A stretch of 64,000 nt of DNA from an uncultured Actinomycetes bacterium. Lineage in GTDB: Bacteria > Actinomycetota > Actinomycetes > Nanopelagicales > Nanopelagicaceae. The stretch lies in contig CAILSO010000008.1 in NCBI GenBank assembly GCA_903836945.1, positions 1 through 64,000 on the forward strand. Reading direction: 5' to 3'. Each line of letters starts with the position of its first letter. Within the stretch, counting starts at the first letter, position 1. The notes under the pieces were generated by a model. It ran no database searches. It was given only the letters and a program-made list of their open reading frames with translations, and was not told where the DNA came from. The translations under genes and the position numbers were made by a program. Shown here one piece after another: positions 40,955 through 50,759 of this stretch.

Positions 40955-42187
40955 TTAGTTAGCTGTCTCGTAAGCGGATTCGCCATGTTGCGAACGATCT
41001 AGACCTTCATATTCAGCCTCTTCAGAGATGCGTAGTCCGACGGTCTTATCCATTATCTGCGCCAAGATGTAGGTCGCAATAAATGAGTACGCAACAACGG
41101 CTAGTACTGCCACCGCTTGATGTCCCATCAAAGTCCAACCACCCTTGTAGAAGAAACCATTAGCTCCTGCAGAGTTAGTCATCTTGGTTGCAAAGAGACC
41201 AATTAGAAGGGCGCCAAGTACGCCGCCAACTAAGTGAACTCCTACAACATCAAGGGCATCATCAAACTTGAACTTATTCTTCAAGCCAACGGCCAAGCAA
41301 CAGATAATTCCAGCTGCAAAACCGATTGCGATTGATCCCATAGGGCTTACGAAACCGCAAGCAGGAGTAATTGCAACTAGACCTGCTACAGCGCCAGATG
41401 CCGCGCCGAGAGTTGTTGCATGGCCATCACGAATCTTTTCAGTTAACAACCAGGCAAGTAGTGCAGCTCCAGTTGCGGTGTTGGTATTAACAAATGCGAA
41501 GGCAGAAAGAGTATTTGCACCCAACGCTGATCCGGCGTTAAAGCCAAACCAACCAAACCAGAGAAGACCGGCGCCTAGCAAAACGAAAGGTACGTTGTGT
41601 GGACGCATACGTTCTTTTGGCCAGCCCTTGCGCTTTCCAATTACAAGAACAACGGCGAGTGCAGCTGCACCAGCATTGGCATGCACAACGGTTCCACCAG
41701 CGAAGTCGAGCGCGCCTAATTTAAATAACCAGCCACTTGGTGAGAAGACCCAGTGAGCAACTGGTGCATAAACCAAGATTAACCAGAGCCCGCTAAATAC
41801 GGTCCATGCGCCAAACTTAATACGGTCTGCCGTTCCACCAGTTATAAGTGCTGGAGTAATAATCGCAAACATTAATTGAAATGCGCAAAATACCAATGGC
41901 GGAATTGTTAGCGTTTCAAATCCAGTTGCTTGTTGCCATATGTGGTTGAGGCCAAATTGGTGAAGATCACCGATCCACTTTCCTTTTCCACTAAATGCCA
42001 AGCTATAAACACCAGTAATCCAAAGAACGCTTACAACGCCCATGGTTACATAGTTTTGTGCCAACATGCCCAATACATTCTTTGAGCGAACCATGCCACC
42101 GTAGAAGAAGGCAAGACCAGGTGTCATAAGAAGTACGAGCGCTGCGGCAACGATAATCCAAGCGGTATCGCCGGTATTGAAATTCAT
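40955..42187 (-). CDS. amt: Ammonium transporter
   Basis: ALVLLMTPGLAFFYGGMVRSKNVL; GGTVVHANAGAAALA. Confidence 0.96.
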   Translation of the reverse strand: MNFNTGDTAWIIVAAALVLLMTPGLAFFYGGMVRSKNVLGMLAQNYVTMGVVSVLWITGVYSLAFSGKGKWIGDLHQFGLNHIWQQATGFETLTIPPLVFCAFQLMFAIITPALITGGTADRIKFGAWTVFSGLWLILVYAPVAHWVFSPSGWLFKLGALDFAGGTVVHANAGAAALAVVLVIGKRKGWPKERMRPHNVPFVLLGAGLLWFGWFGFNAGSALGANTLSAFAFVNTNTATGAALLAWLLTEKIRDGHATTLGAASGAVAGLVAITPACGFVSPMGSIAIGFAAGIICCLAVGLKNKFKFDDALDVVGVHLVGGVLGALLIGLFATKMTNSAGANGFFYKGGWTLMGHQAVAVLAVVAYSFIATYILAQIMDKTVGLRISEEAEYEGLDRSQHGESAYETAN

Positions 42188-42282
42188 TTTTGCTCCAAAC
42201 TTTTCAGCTTTGTTTAGGAGTTACTCGCCATTGAGATGACCGTAGATTGCCCAACCTTGATTACGGGAGGGTGCCTAATTGC

Positions 42283-42318
42283 GTTTCGTTTGGGTGACAG
42301 TTTTCGCCCATTTGTTAC
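42283..42318 (-). promoter_or_regulatory. Candidate GlnR-box-like element upstream of amt
   Basis: Minus strand reads GTAAC-aaatgggcgaaaact-GTCAC-ccaaac-GAAAC; the second half is exactly GTnAC-n6-GAAAC. Confidence 0.45.
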
Positions 42319-42352
42319 AAACCTATTAACAGCGCTGGAAAACAGAGCGCGT

Positions 42353-43201
42353 TTACGCTTGGAATAACCCCTGTAGGTATGTGGTGGCATCAAAGGCGGC
42401 GAAATCCCCCGCCCCCTCCCCGGTTCCGATGAACTTAATGGGAATTTTGGTTTCCCGTTCGATCGCAAGGGCGATGCCGCCCTTTGCCGAGCCATCTAAT
42501 TTGGTCAAAATTAAACCAGTAACCGAGACGCTCTCTGCGAAAATCTTTGCTTGGTTAATTCCATTCTGCCCAGTTGTGGCATCAACGACTAATAGCACCT
42601 CATCAACCGGAGTTAGCTTTTCAATAACTCGGCGAACTTTTCCAAGTTCATCCATTAAATCGGATTTTGTATGCAATCTTCCAGCAGTATCAACTATTAA
42701 GTAACTGGCATTACTTTCCTTCGCTGCCGCGGCGCCATTAAAAGCAACTGATGCCGGATCGCCATTTTGTGGCCCAGCTACTACTTCAAGATTTAACCGG
42801 GCGCCCCAAGTTTGCAACTGCTCTGTAGCTGCGGCGCGAAAGGTGTCGGCAGCTGCAAGAACAACCTTCGCACCATCGTTATTGAGTAGTGATGCAAGTT
42901 TGGCGGTCGATGTTGTTTTACCTGTGCCGTTAACTCCAACCACCATCACGGTTGTTAATCGATCGCTATTTGATGCAAGCTGCCTTGAATTTGTACTTAG
43001 CCAGCTAGATAAGGCGCTAGTTAAAGAACTTTCAATATCTTCCCCGCGCTCTTTCTTTGCGAGTTCAATAATCTCACTAACGCCTTTGACTCCCAGATCA
43101 GATTCAATGAGTGCTCGCTCAAGTTCTTGCCAATCACTTGCCGATATTTGCGAACCACTCTCGCCCTTAACCTTGGCAATTAATCGGCTAAATAAACCCA
43201 T
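42353..43201 (-). CDS. ftsY: Signal recognition particle receptor FtsY
   Basis: VGVNGTGKTTSTAKLAS, DTAGRLHTK, TKLDGSAKGG. Confidence 0.96.
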   Translation of the reverse strand: MGLFSRLIAKVKGESGSQISASDWQELERALIESDLGVKGVSEIIELAKKERGEDIESSLTSALSSWLSTNSRQLASNSDRLTTVMVVGVNGTGKTTSTAKLASLLNNDGAKVVLAAADTFRAAATEQLQTWGARLNLEVVAGPQNGDPASVAFNGAAAAKESNASYLIVDTAGRLHTKSDLMDELGKVRRVIEKLTPVDEVLLVVDATTGQNGINQAKIFAESVSVTGLILTKLDGSAKGGIALAIERETKIPIKFIGTGEGAGDFAAFDATTYLQGLFQA

Positions 43202-43209
43202 TTCTTAAA

Positions 43210-46200
43210 TTAAGAAGCGCTTTCAGATTCGCGAAGACGTTGAGAGATAACTTCAGAAACTCCATCGCCGCGCATGGTGACGCCATAAAGCGCATCGGCG
43301 ATTTCCATCGTGCGCTTTTGGTGAGTAATAACAATAAGTTGTGACTTCTCGCGAAGTTCTTCAAAGACTCCTAGTAGGCGACCAAGGTTTGTGTCATCCA
43401 AAGCTGCTTCAACTTCATCCATTACATAGAACGGACTTGGGCGAGCCTTAAAGATTGCAACTAGAAGTGCGACGGCGACCAATGATCGCTCTCCGCCAGA
43501 GAGAAGTGAGAGCCGCTTAACGCGCTTTCCTGGTGGGCGGGCCTCAACATCGACTCCAGCGTTCATCAAATCTTCTGGATTGGTCATAATCAAACGACCA
43601 TCGCCACCTGGAAATAGTCTGGCAAATATCTTCTCAAATTCACGAGCAGTGTCGTCGTATGCCTCTTTGAAGATCTGCTGCACCTTATCGTCTACTTCTT
43701 TAACGATATCTAAGAGATCCTTCTTCGTTTTCTTCAAATCTTCTAATTGTTCGGCTAGATAGCGCAGACGTTCTTCAAGGGATGAATACTCTTCAAGAGC
43801 CAACGGATTGATCTTGCCTAGAAGTGCAAGGGAGCGTTCGGCTGAGGCTAATCGCTTCTCTTGTTGATCACGACGATATGGAATTAATTCACCCGGAACA
43901 AAGTTTCCTTCTTCATCTTCAACAAAAGTAGGCACATCATTAACCGGGCCATATTCATTGACCAAGGTTGTTACATCAATTCCTAGCTCTTCGACAGCTC
44001 GTTGTTCAAGTTGTTCGATCCGCAATCTTTGTTCTGCGCGAGCAATTTCATCGCGATGAACGCTAGAGGTTAGGACTTCTAATTCAGATGTTAGTTCACG
44101 GCTGCGTACACGTATGGCTAGGACTTCTGATTCGCGTTCAGAACGTGCAATCTCTAGTCGCTCGCGTTCGGCCGCCGCCTTTGAAATAGATACTTCGATC
44201 TGAATTAAAGTCTCATAAGCAGCATCAGCGATTGATTGCGCGGTTAGCGCCGCAACGCCGCGTTGTTCGCGTCTAGTCACGGCCTTGGTGGCAGATTCGC
44301 GTTCGTTTGTCGCGGCTTGCTCTAGTGATAGAGCGCGTTGCGCGATGGCTGTTACTCGCTCTTCTAGCGTACGAAGATTTAGGCGGGCTTCTACTTCTGA
44401 AGATCTAGAAGCAGAAACTCGAGAACGAAGATCCTCAAGGTGTGTTAAATCAGGTTCTGCCGGTTCTTGATGAGATTCAAATTGCGCGATCGCTGCAGCT
44501 AAGTCAGCTTCATCAGATGTGCGTTGGGTATTGGCCTCAACCAAAGAGGCGCTAATGCGTTCTACTTCTGCTTGGGCGCTCTTTACATTCTGCCCAGCCA
44601 CCGCCATTTGTTCGGCCAGTCCAGACATTCGCGCATCTGACTCATTTAACTTTGAGAGCGCTAGATCATGAATATTTTTACGTGAGCTCAAGGTCTCATT
44701 CGCTCTAGCAAGTTCGAACTTCAGAGAATCGCAAGTGGCAATAGCTGCTTGTAATTCATTCTCGGTCTTATCGATCATTGCTGAAATTTCAATCGCCGAA
44801 TTTGCAGAACTTGAACCACCTCGAACGCGAATTCGGCTTAGTACATCGCCATCACGAGTAATTGCAATTACAGATGGATCTGCATTTAGCGCGCTCTCTG
44901 CCTCTTGCAGATTTTCTACTGCTACAAATCCAGATAAGAGCGAGGCGATAGCCTGCGAAACTTCACTTGATGAGACCAGGCTAGCTAGTGAGGTAAAACC
45001 ACTTGGGATTGATCGAGATGATCCGGTGAAACCAGAATCGCCATCTACAACCAAGAGTTCGGATTGGCCGGCGCCTTCGCGCTTTAACAAAGTCAGCGCA
45101 GATACTGCAGAAGAAACATCAGAAACAACTACTGCATCAGAAAGTGGCCCAAGCGCAGCGGCAACTGCAGCTTCCCAACCTTTTGAGACTGAGATTAATG
45201 AAGATAGTCGACCACGAGTTCTAGTTGCGGAAGACAGAATAACTCCGGAGCCATCGCGTAAAACCAAACTCTCTTGCAGTGCACGAACTCTCGCTTCAAG
45301 TGAGGAACGATCACGGTTGGCCTGTGATTCCTTCTCTTGTAATTGTGTTAATTCTTTTTGGGCAACTTCCAATGAACTCTTGGCGCTTTCGTAATCTTGA
45401 TCTAACCCTGGTTCACCAGCATCTACCGATGCAATCTGAGTTTCTAGTAATGCAAACTCTTCTTGGAAATTTTGTAATCTGCTTGCCGCTTCATCACGTG
45501 ATTTGGTGAGACGAGTAATTTCTGCATTTGTTGCATCTATGCGAGAGCGAAGTCCGTTGATGTGTCCCTCTTGACGGGCGGTACCTTCTCGTTGATCTGC
45601 GATTGCTCGAAGCGCAGCAGATACTGAATTTTCTTCGGCGACTAACTGCGCCTCTAAATTGTGAAGTTCTTGCGTCAGTGCGGTTAACGCGGTTGTTGCG
45701 GTGGCAACGGCACCTTGTTGTTCGCTCTCTTCAAGCCGTAGAACTCTTGCTTCATTATCAAGGGCTTCTGGATCGCGACCACTTGCCCGCGCCTCATCCG
45801 CCTCCTCCGATAGGAATCTGGCACGCTCCGAAGATAGATTTTGAATTCCGCGGAATTTTTCGCGTTGAGCGGTAAGTTGATAGAAATTCTCTTGAGCGCG
45901 AATCAGCAAAGGATTCTCGGTAGCTGAAATTCGATCGAGTTCTTCTTCGCGAGCTCGCGCGGCATTTAATTCGCTTTCAACGCTATCTTTGCGAGCGCGA
46001 AGTGAAGTCTCATCTGCTACTTCGGCATCAACGGTAGAGCGAAGTTGAATTAGATCATCGGCCAAAATGCGAAGTCGGGCATCACGTACATCAGATTGAA
46101 TAACCGATGCCTTTCGAGCTACTTCTGCTTGCTTGCCAAGCGGCTTTAGTTGCCGACGAAGTTCGACGGTTAAATCTTGGATACGGGCCAGGTTGGTCTG

Positions 46201-46752
46201 CATCGAATCGAGTTTGCGAAGCGCCTTCTCTTTACGTTTACGGTGCTTTAAAACTCCGGCGGCTTCTTCAATAAAGGCCCGGCGTTCCTCTGGATTTGCC
46301 AGCAAGATCGCATCTAGTTGACCCTGACCAACAATCACGTGCATCTCTCGACCAATTCCAGAGTCAGAGAGCAGTTCTTGAATATCTAGGAGTCGAGTCT
46401 GTTCACCATTTAATTGGTATTCACTCGCGCCATTTCTAAAAAGGATTCTCGAGATTGTCACTTCGGTGAAATCGATAGGCAAAACGCCTGAGGTGTTATC
46501 GATAGTTACAGCGACTTCGGCGCGACCAAGCGGCGCTCGGCCAGAGGTGCCGGCGAAAATTACATCTTCCATCTTTCCGCCACGCAAAGACTTGGCGCCC
46601 TGTTCACCCATAACCCAAGAAAGGGCATCAACCACATTTGATTTTCCAGAGCCATTTGGACCAACCACGCAGGTAATACCTGGCTCGAAATTGAGCGTCG
46701 TGGCAGAGGCAAAGGATTTAAATCCCTTGAGGGTCATGCTCTTCAAATACAC
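43210..46752 (-). CDS. smc: Chromosome segregation protein SMC
   Basis: 1180 aa; GPNGSGKSNVVDALSWVMGEQGAKSLRGGKMEDVIFAGT, LSGGERSLVAVALLVAIF, MDEVEAALDD. Confidence 0.97.
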   Translation of the reverse strand: MYLKSMTLKGFKSFASATTLNFEPGITCVVGPNGSGKSNVVDALSWVMGEQGAKSLRGGKMEDVIFAGTSGRAPLGRAEVAVTIDNTSGVLPIDFTEVTISRILFRNGASEYQLNGEQTRLLDIQELLSDSGIGREMHVIVGQGQLDAILLANPEERRAFIEEAAGVLKHRKRKEKALRKLDSMQTNLARIQDLTVELRRQLKPLGKQAEVARKASVIQSDVRDARLRILADDLIQLRSTVDAEVADETSLRARKDSVESELNAARAREEELDRISATENPLLIRAQENFYQLTAQREKFRGIQNLSSERARFLSEEADEARASGRDPEALDNEARVLRLEESEQQGAVATATTALTALTQELHNLEAQLVAEENSVSAALRAIADQREGTARQEGHINGLRSRIDATNAEITRLTKSRDEAASRLQNFQEEFALLETQIASVDAGEPGLDQDYESAKSSLEVAQKELTQLQEKESQANRDRSSLEARVRALQESLVLRDGSGVILSSATRTRGRLSSLISVSKGWEAAVAAALGPLSDAVVVSDVSSAVSALTLLKREGAGQSELLVVDGDSGFTGSSRSIPSGFTSLASLVSSSEVSQAIASLLSGFVAVENLQEAESALNADPSVIAITRDGDVLSRIRVRGGSSSANSAIEISAMIDKTENELQAAIATCDSLKFELARANETLSSRKNIHDLALSKLNESDARMSGLAEQMAVAGQNVKSAQAEVERISASLVEANTQRTSDEADLAAAIAQFESHQEPAEPDLTHLEDLRSRVSASRSSEVEARLNLRTLEERVTAIAQRALSLEQAATNERESATKAVTRREQRGVAALTAQSIADAAYETLIQIEVSISKAAAERERLEIARSERESEVLAIRVRSRELTSELEVLTSSVHRDEIARAEQRLRIEQLEQRAVEELGIDVTTLVNEYGPVNDVPTFVEDEEGNFVPGELIPYRRDQQEKRLASAERSLALLGKINPLALEEYSSLEERLRYLAEQLEDLKKTKKDLLDIVKEVDDKVQQIFKEAYDDTAREFEKIFARLFPGGDGRLIMTNPEDLMNAGVDVEARPPGKRVKRLSLLSGGERSLVAVALLVAIFKARPSPFYVMDEVEAALDDTNLGRLLGVFEELREKSQLIVITHQKRTMEIADALYGVTMRGDGVSEVISQRLRESESAS

Positions 46753-46779
46753 AAGCGCAACCTATCGGAAATTGAGGGG

Positions 46780-47619
46780 CTACTTTCCGCTCTTACGCGG
46801 TGTGGGCTGACATTTTGGGCAAAAATGGGAGGATCGATTGGAAAATGAGATCCGTTTAATGGCGGTGCCACACCTCGGGCAGGGCTCGCCTTCTTGGCCG
46901 TAGACCGCCAGCGACCTCTCGAAATACCCGCTCTCGCCATTTACATTTATATATAGATCATCAAATGAGGTGCCGCCCTGACTTATCGCCTCGGTCATGA
47001 CTTCGCTCGCACATTGAATTAGCTCTTGGATCTTTGCGCTCTTTAATTTTTCTATTCGAGTTTCCGGATGGATCCTTGCCCGCCAAAGAGATTCATCGGC
47101 GTAAATATTTCCAACCCCGCTTATTACCTCTTGATCTAACAAGGCCTTCTTCACCTGCGTTTTACGAGCGCTAAAACGATTCACTGCTCTTGTTAAATCA
47201 AACTCCTCATCAAATGGATCTAGCGCGATATGAGCTGCTGAGGAGGGCACACCATCGCTAAGAGTTTCTACCGATAACCAACCAAAGGTTCGTTGATCGA
47301 TAAAACGAAGTTCATTTCGCTTCATCACAAAACGTGCCCGCAGGTGCTTCTCATCGGCAGCTGATTTAGGTTGAATCAAGAATTGCCCACTCATTCCGAG
47401 GTGAGCCACAAGTACTTCTGGGCGATTAAAGGTGAGCCAGAGAAATTTGCCTCGGCGATTTACTTCCAGAACCTTGGCACCGCTTAAAGATTCAATGCGA
47501 GCTAAGGAATTCTTAGATGTTGCTCGTTCGTGCCTAACCTCGATCTTTTTAAATTTCTCGCCGACTATATTCGCTGCAAGGCCTCGGCGTACTGTCTCAA
47601 CCTCTGGAAGTTCGGGCAT
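46780..47619 (-). CDS. mutM: Formamidopyrimidine-DNA glycosylase
   Basis: MPELPEVETVRRGL; C-terminal zinc finger CPRCGTAIKRI...CPKCQ. Confidence 0.96.
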   Translation of the reverse strand: MPELPEVETVRRGLAANIVGEKFKKIEVRHERATSKNSLARIESLSGAKVLEVNRRGKFLWLTFNRPEVLVAHLGMSGQFLIQPKSAADEKHLRARFVMKRNELRFIDQRTFGWLSVETLSDGVPSSAAHIALDPFDEEFDLTRAVNRFSARKTQVKKALLDQEVISGVGNIYADESLWRARIHPETRIEKLKSAKIQELIQCASEVMTEAISQGGTSFDDLYINVNGESGYFERSLAVYGQEGEPCPRCGTAIKRISFSNRSSHFCPKCQPTPRKSGK

Positions 47620-48283
47620 TTAGCGCATCATAAGCAATGCGCGCAACGGCCTGTTCTGCCTCACGCTTGCTCTTGCCATGTCCAGTTTCGAATTTCTCAC
47701 CTGAGAGCAGCACCTGTGCCATAAAGCTTTTATCGTGATCTGGCCCCGTCTCAGAAACTATATATTCCGGGGAAGAGAGTGCGAGTGATGCTGCTAATTC
47801 TTGGAGTGCGGTTTTTGCATCAACGCCAACGCCCATCTCATTTGCATTAGTTATTACTGGTCGAAACCAATTTAAAATAATTTTCGAAGTCTTATCAAAA
47901 CCTTGATCTAAGTAAATAGCGCCAACTAGGGCCTCAAGCGAATCGGCCAAAATAGAATTCTTATCTCGTCCGCCAGAACTTTCTTCGCCTTTGCCGATCC
48001 GCAGATATTCGCCAAGTTTTAAATCACGAGCTATCTGAGCAAGTGCTTTGGTATTTACAACGCCAGATCGAAGTGGTGAAAGTTTGGACTCATCTAAATC
48101 CGGAAAGGTTGTATAAAGTTCTTGAGTAACAACTAAGCCAAGGACACTGTCTCCCAAAAATTCCAGGCGTTCATTTGTTGGGATACCACCAAGCTCATAA
48201 GCAAAAGAGCGGTGAGTTAAAGCAAGTTCAAGCAAGCCACTTGAAATTTCAATTCCAAGCGATGCGCTTAAGCCTTGGTACAG
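47597..48283 (-). CDS. rnc: Ribonuclease III (proposed CTG start; ORF track starts at TTG 48235)
   Basis: LTHRSFAYELGGIPTNERLEFLGDSVLG; homologous-looking N-terminus LYQGLSASLGIEISSGLLELA lies upstream of 48235 in frame. Confidence 0.9.
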   Translation of the reverse strand: MYQGLSASLGIEISSGLLELALTHRSFAYELGGIPTNERLEFLGDSVLGLVVTQELYTTFPDLDESKLSPLRSGVVNTKALAQIARDLKLGEYLRIGKGEESSGGRDKNSILADSLEALVGAIYLDQGFDKTSKIILNWFRPVITNANEMGVGVDAKTALQELAASLALSSPEYIVSETGPDHDKSFMAQVLLSGEKFETGHGKSKREAEQAVARIAYDALNARTSRG

Positions 48284-48284
48284 A

Positions 48285-48458
48285 TCAAACCTCTAGGACT
48301 TGGCGGCGGTTATATGTTCCGCAAGTTGGGCATGCTGTGTGTTGCAACTTTGGTTGTTGGCATTGCGCACATGTTGCGATTGCAGCAGGAGTTGTTTTCC
48401 ATGCGCTACGGCGATGACGTGTACGGGAGCGAGACATTTTTCGCTTTGGTACTGGCAT
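48285..48458 (-). CDS. rpmF: 50S ribosomal protein L32 (missed by ORF track, 57 aa)
   Basis: Manual translation MPVPKRKMSRSRTRHRRSAWKTTPAAIATCAQCQQPKLQHTACPTCGTYNRRQVLEV*. Confidence 0.96.
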   Translation of the reverse strand: MPVPKRKMSRSRTRHRRSAWKTTPAAIATCAQCQQPKLQHTACPTCGTYNRRQVLEV

Positions 48459-48585
48459 GGTGGCACCCTTTCAAAAACGGTTTAAATCTGACTTCTTTCG
48501 CCCGAACTTCGAGCAGGGGGTAAGTATCGCCTATCCCCCAGCAATTTCCAAAATGAGCATCGGCCGTAGCTGGAGCGCCTCTGGG

Positions 48586-49185
48586 CTACTCAGGTAGGCC
48601 CTCTAGTTTTCCCTTTAAATTTTCAAGTCCGGCCCAGCGGATATCGCCTTTTCCATGGTCGTGATCCTCTGGAAGTTCGATCCACTTAACGCCGCAATCC
48701 GGGCAGAGCCCTGGGCAATCTGGCGAACACAATGGATTGATCGGAAGGTTCAAAATAATTGCATCGCGAATTGGACCATCCAAATCAATATCATCGCCAA
48801 TCATTTGGCGAACTTCATCCTCTAAGTCATCTTCCTCTTCTTCGGCAGGCTTGCGCGCCTTATGGTGCTTGGCCTTCTTTCGCGCTTGGCGTAGATCTTC
48901 TTGATATTCAAAGAGCTCTTGAAAGCTTTCATCGACCTCGTAGGCAACTGGATCTAGGCAGCGGCCACACTCTCCGGTAGCTAGCGTTCTTACATTTGCA
49001 CTGGCAAGTACGCCATCTGCCACCGATTCGATCTTTAAATCAATTTCGATTAACTCATCTTTTGCAATTGCCAAGACATCAAAACCCAAAACTTCGTGCT
49101 CGGATATATCTAACTCATATTCGCGCATCTCGCCAGGACGCCTTGGAAGATCATGAGTGTTAAATAAAAATGGATTTCTTGGCAT
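48586..49185 (-). CDS. DUF177/YceD-family protein
   Basis: ECGRCLDPVAYEVDESFQELF, CSPDCPGLCPDCGV; immediately upstream of rpmF. Confidence 0.92.
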   Translation of the reverse strand: MPRNPFLFNTHDLPRRPGEMREYELDISEHEVLGFDVLAIAKDELIEIDLKIESVADGVLASANVRTLATGECGRCLDPVAYEVDESFQELFEYQEDLRQARKKAKHHKARKPAEEEEDDLEDEVRQMIGDDIDLDGPIRDAIILNLPINPLCSPDCPGLCPDCGVKWIELPEDHDHGKGDIRWAGLENLKGKLEGLPE

Positions 49186-49192
49186 TTAAAAG

Positions 49193-49675
49193 TTATTTCT
49201 TGTCAGAAAGTTGCGCAAGTGCAGATTTTGAATCTACGCCAGCCAAGCTATCGCGACCACGAGCAACAACATCCATGGTCTTGGTCAAAATAACTTCTAA
49301 TGTAGCAAGTCGGGAATCAACGTAAGCATCAATCTCTTCTTGTTGAACTTCAGCTTCATCTTGAACCTCATCCAAAATCTTCTTCGCTTCCTTGCGAGCT
49401 GCGGCAACGATCTCGGTCTGCGCAACCATTGAGGCAACTTCAGCTCGAGCATGTTCGATCAATTGATCGGCCTGCACTCTGGCATCTTCTAGAATCTCAT
49501 CACGTTCGCGAAGAATCTTCTGAGCAAGGTACAAATCTGATGGGAAGGCGTTCTTTGCGCCTTCTAGGATTTCAACTAATTCACCACGGTGCAATACGCA
49601 ACTGGCAGAAAGTGGAACGCCACGAGCTTCCTCGACCATGGTGATCGCGTTTTGCAAGCGATTAATAACATCCAT
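49193..49675 (-). CDS. SepIVA/DivIVA-like coiled-coil protein
   Basis: MDVINRLQNAITMVEEARGVPLSASCVLHRGELVEILEGAKNAFPSDL; position between coaD and DUF177. Confidence 0.75.
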   Translation of the reverse strand: MDVINRLQNAITMVEEARGVPLSASCVLHRGELVEILEGAKNAFPSDLYLAQKILRERDEILEDARVQADQLIEHARAEVASMVAQTEIVAAARKEAKKILDEVQDEAEVQQEEIDAYVDSRLATLEVILTKTMDVVARGRDSLAGVDSKSALAQLSDKK

Positions 49676-49701
49676 TTTCTTACCTCCTATTTAGCTTTCA
49701 A

Positions 49702-50181
49702 TTATTTCGATTTCAATCGACTCTTGAGTCGATCCAATAAAACCGCCGGAATATAGCTAGAGACATCGCCGCCAAAACTAGCGATCTCCTTTACAAGAGA
49801 TGATGAGAGAAATGAGTGGGCCGGTGCGGTGGACATGAACAAGGTCTCAACGCCCTGCAATTGGAGATTGATCTGAGACATTTGAAGTTCATAATCAAAA
49901 TCGGTTACAGCTCGAAGGCCCTTTACGATCATTGGAATCTCATTCTGCTTGCAATAATCCACGAGCAGGCCAGACCATGAATCCACCGTTACATTTGAAT
50001 ATTCTTTGGTGACCTCTTGAATCATCGAGATACGTTCTTCAACAGTAAAGAGGGTCTTCTTAGTTTGATTTACTAGAACCGCGATCACAACTTCATCGAA
50101 GATCGATGAGGCTCTTTTGATGATATCTAAATGCCCAAAAGTAATTGGATCAAAGGATCCAGGGCAGACAACGCGTTTCAC
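49702..50181 (-). CDS. coaD: Phosphopantetheine adenylyltransferase
   Basis: VCPGSFDPITFGHLDIIKRAS. Confidence 0.96.
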   Translation of the reverse strand: MKRVVCPGSFDPITFGHLDIIKRASSIFDEVVIAVLVNQTKKTLFTVEERISMIQEVTKEYSNVTVDSWSGLLVDYCKQNEIPMIVKGLRAVTDFDYELQMSQINLQLQGVETLFMSTAPAHSFLSSSLVKEIASFGGDVSSYIPAVLLDRLKSRLKSK

Positions 50182-50753
50182 GGCAAAACGCTAGCAGAAT
50201 ATCCGCCGTAGAAGATACTTCCTTGTCCATATGAGCGGATCTTCTCCTGAATAAATGGGCTAGGCCAGTTAAATGGCTTCATCTTGGTTTCACGCTCGAT
50301 GGCGACAATCCCATTTCGCTTCAATAAATTATTTTCATAAATATCGGTTAGCAATTTCTCAATAACTAAATTTGCAACTTCATATGGCGGATCCATAAAA
50401 ATAATGTCGAATGAGATTTGATGAGGCGCCGCCACAAATCGTTCTGCAGTAGTAGAAATTACGGAAAATTTTCCAGCTGGGTTCTTAACTAATTCAAAAT
50501 TTTGGGTTGCGATTCGAGCCGTTGGTTCGTGATCTTCTACTGAAAATACATTTGCCGCGCCTCTAGATAGCGCTTCCACACCTACTGCTCCGGAACCAGA
50601 GTAAAGGTCGAGAAAATTCAATTCATTCATGGAACCAAACTCGGATTCAAGTGAAGAGAAGAGCCCTTCGCGCGCCCGATCTGAAGTTGGCCGAGTTTTT
50701 TCGGTAGGAGAAAAGAGCGTTTTCCCTTTTGAAGATCCGGCAATTATTCGCAT
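50178..50753 (-). CDS. rsmD: 16S rRNA (guanine966-N2)-methyltransferase RsmD
   Basis: MRIIAGSSKGKTL, RPTSDRAREGLFSSL, FLDLYSGSGAVGVEALSRGA, FMDPPYEV. Confidence 0.95.
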   Translation of the reverse strand: MRIIAGSSKGKTLFSPTEKTRPTSDRAREGLFSSLESEFGSMNELNFLDLYSGSGAVGVEALSRGAANVFSVEDHEPTARIATQNFELVKNPAGKFSVISTTAERFVAAPHQISFDIIFMDPPYEVANLVIEKLLTDIYENNLLKRNGIVAIERETKMKPFNWPSPFIQEKIRSYGQGSIFYGGYSASVLP

Positions 50754-50759
50754 TAAAAG

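Noticed and set aside
41268-41756. 162-aa plus-strand ORF opposite amt
   Set aside because: Ala/Pro-rich antisense translation of a conserved ammonium transporter; no independent support.
44735-45394. 219-aa plus-strand ORF opposite smc
   Set aside because: Antisense to a full-length, strongly recognisable SMC; composition mirrors the coiled-coil codons and no domain is recognisable.
48175-48523. Three overlapping plus-strand ORFs (48175, 48275, 48300)
   Set aside because: They are antisense to rpmF and the rnc 5' end, which are clearly coding on the minus strand.
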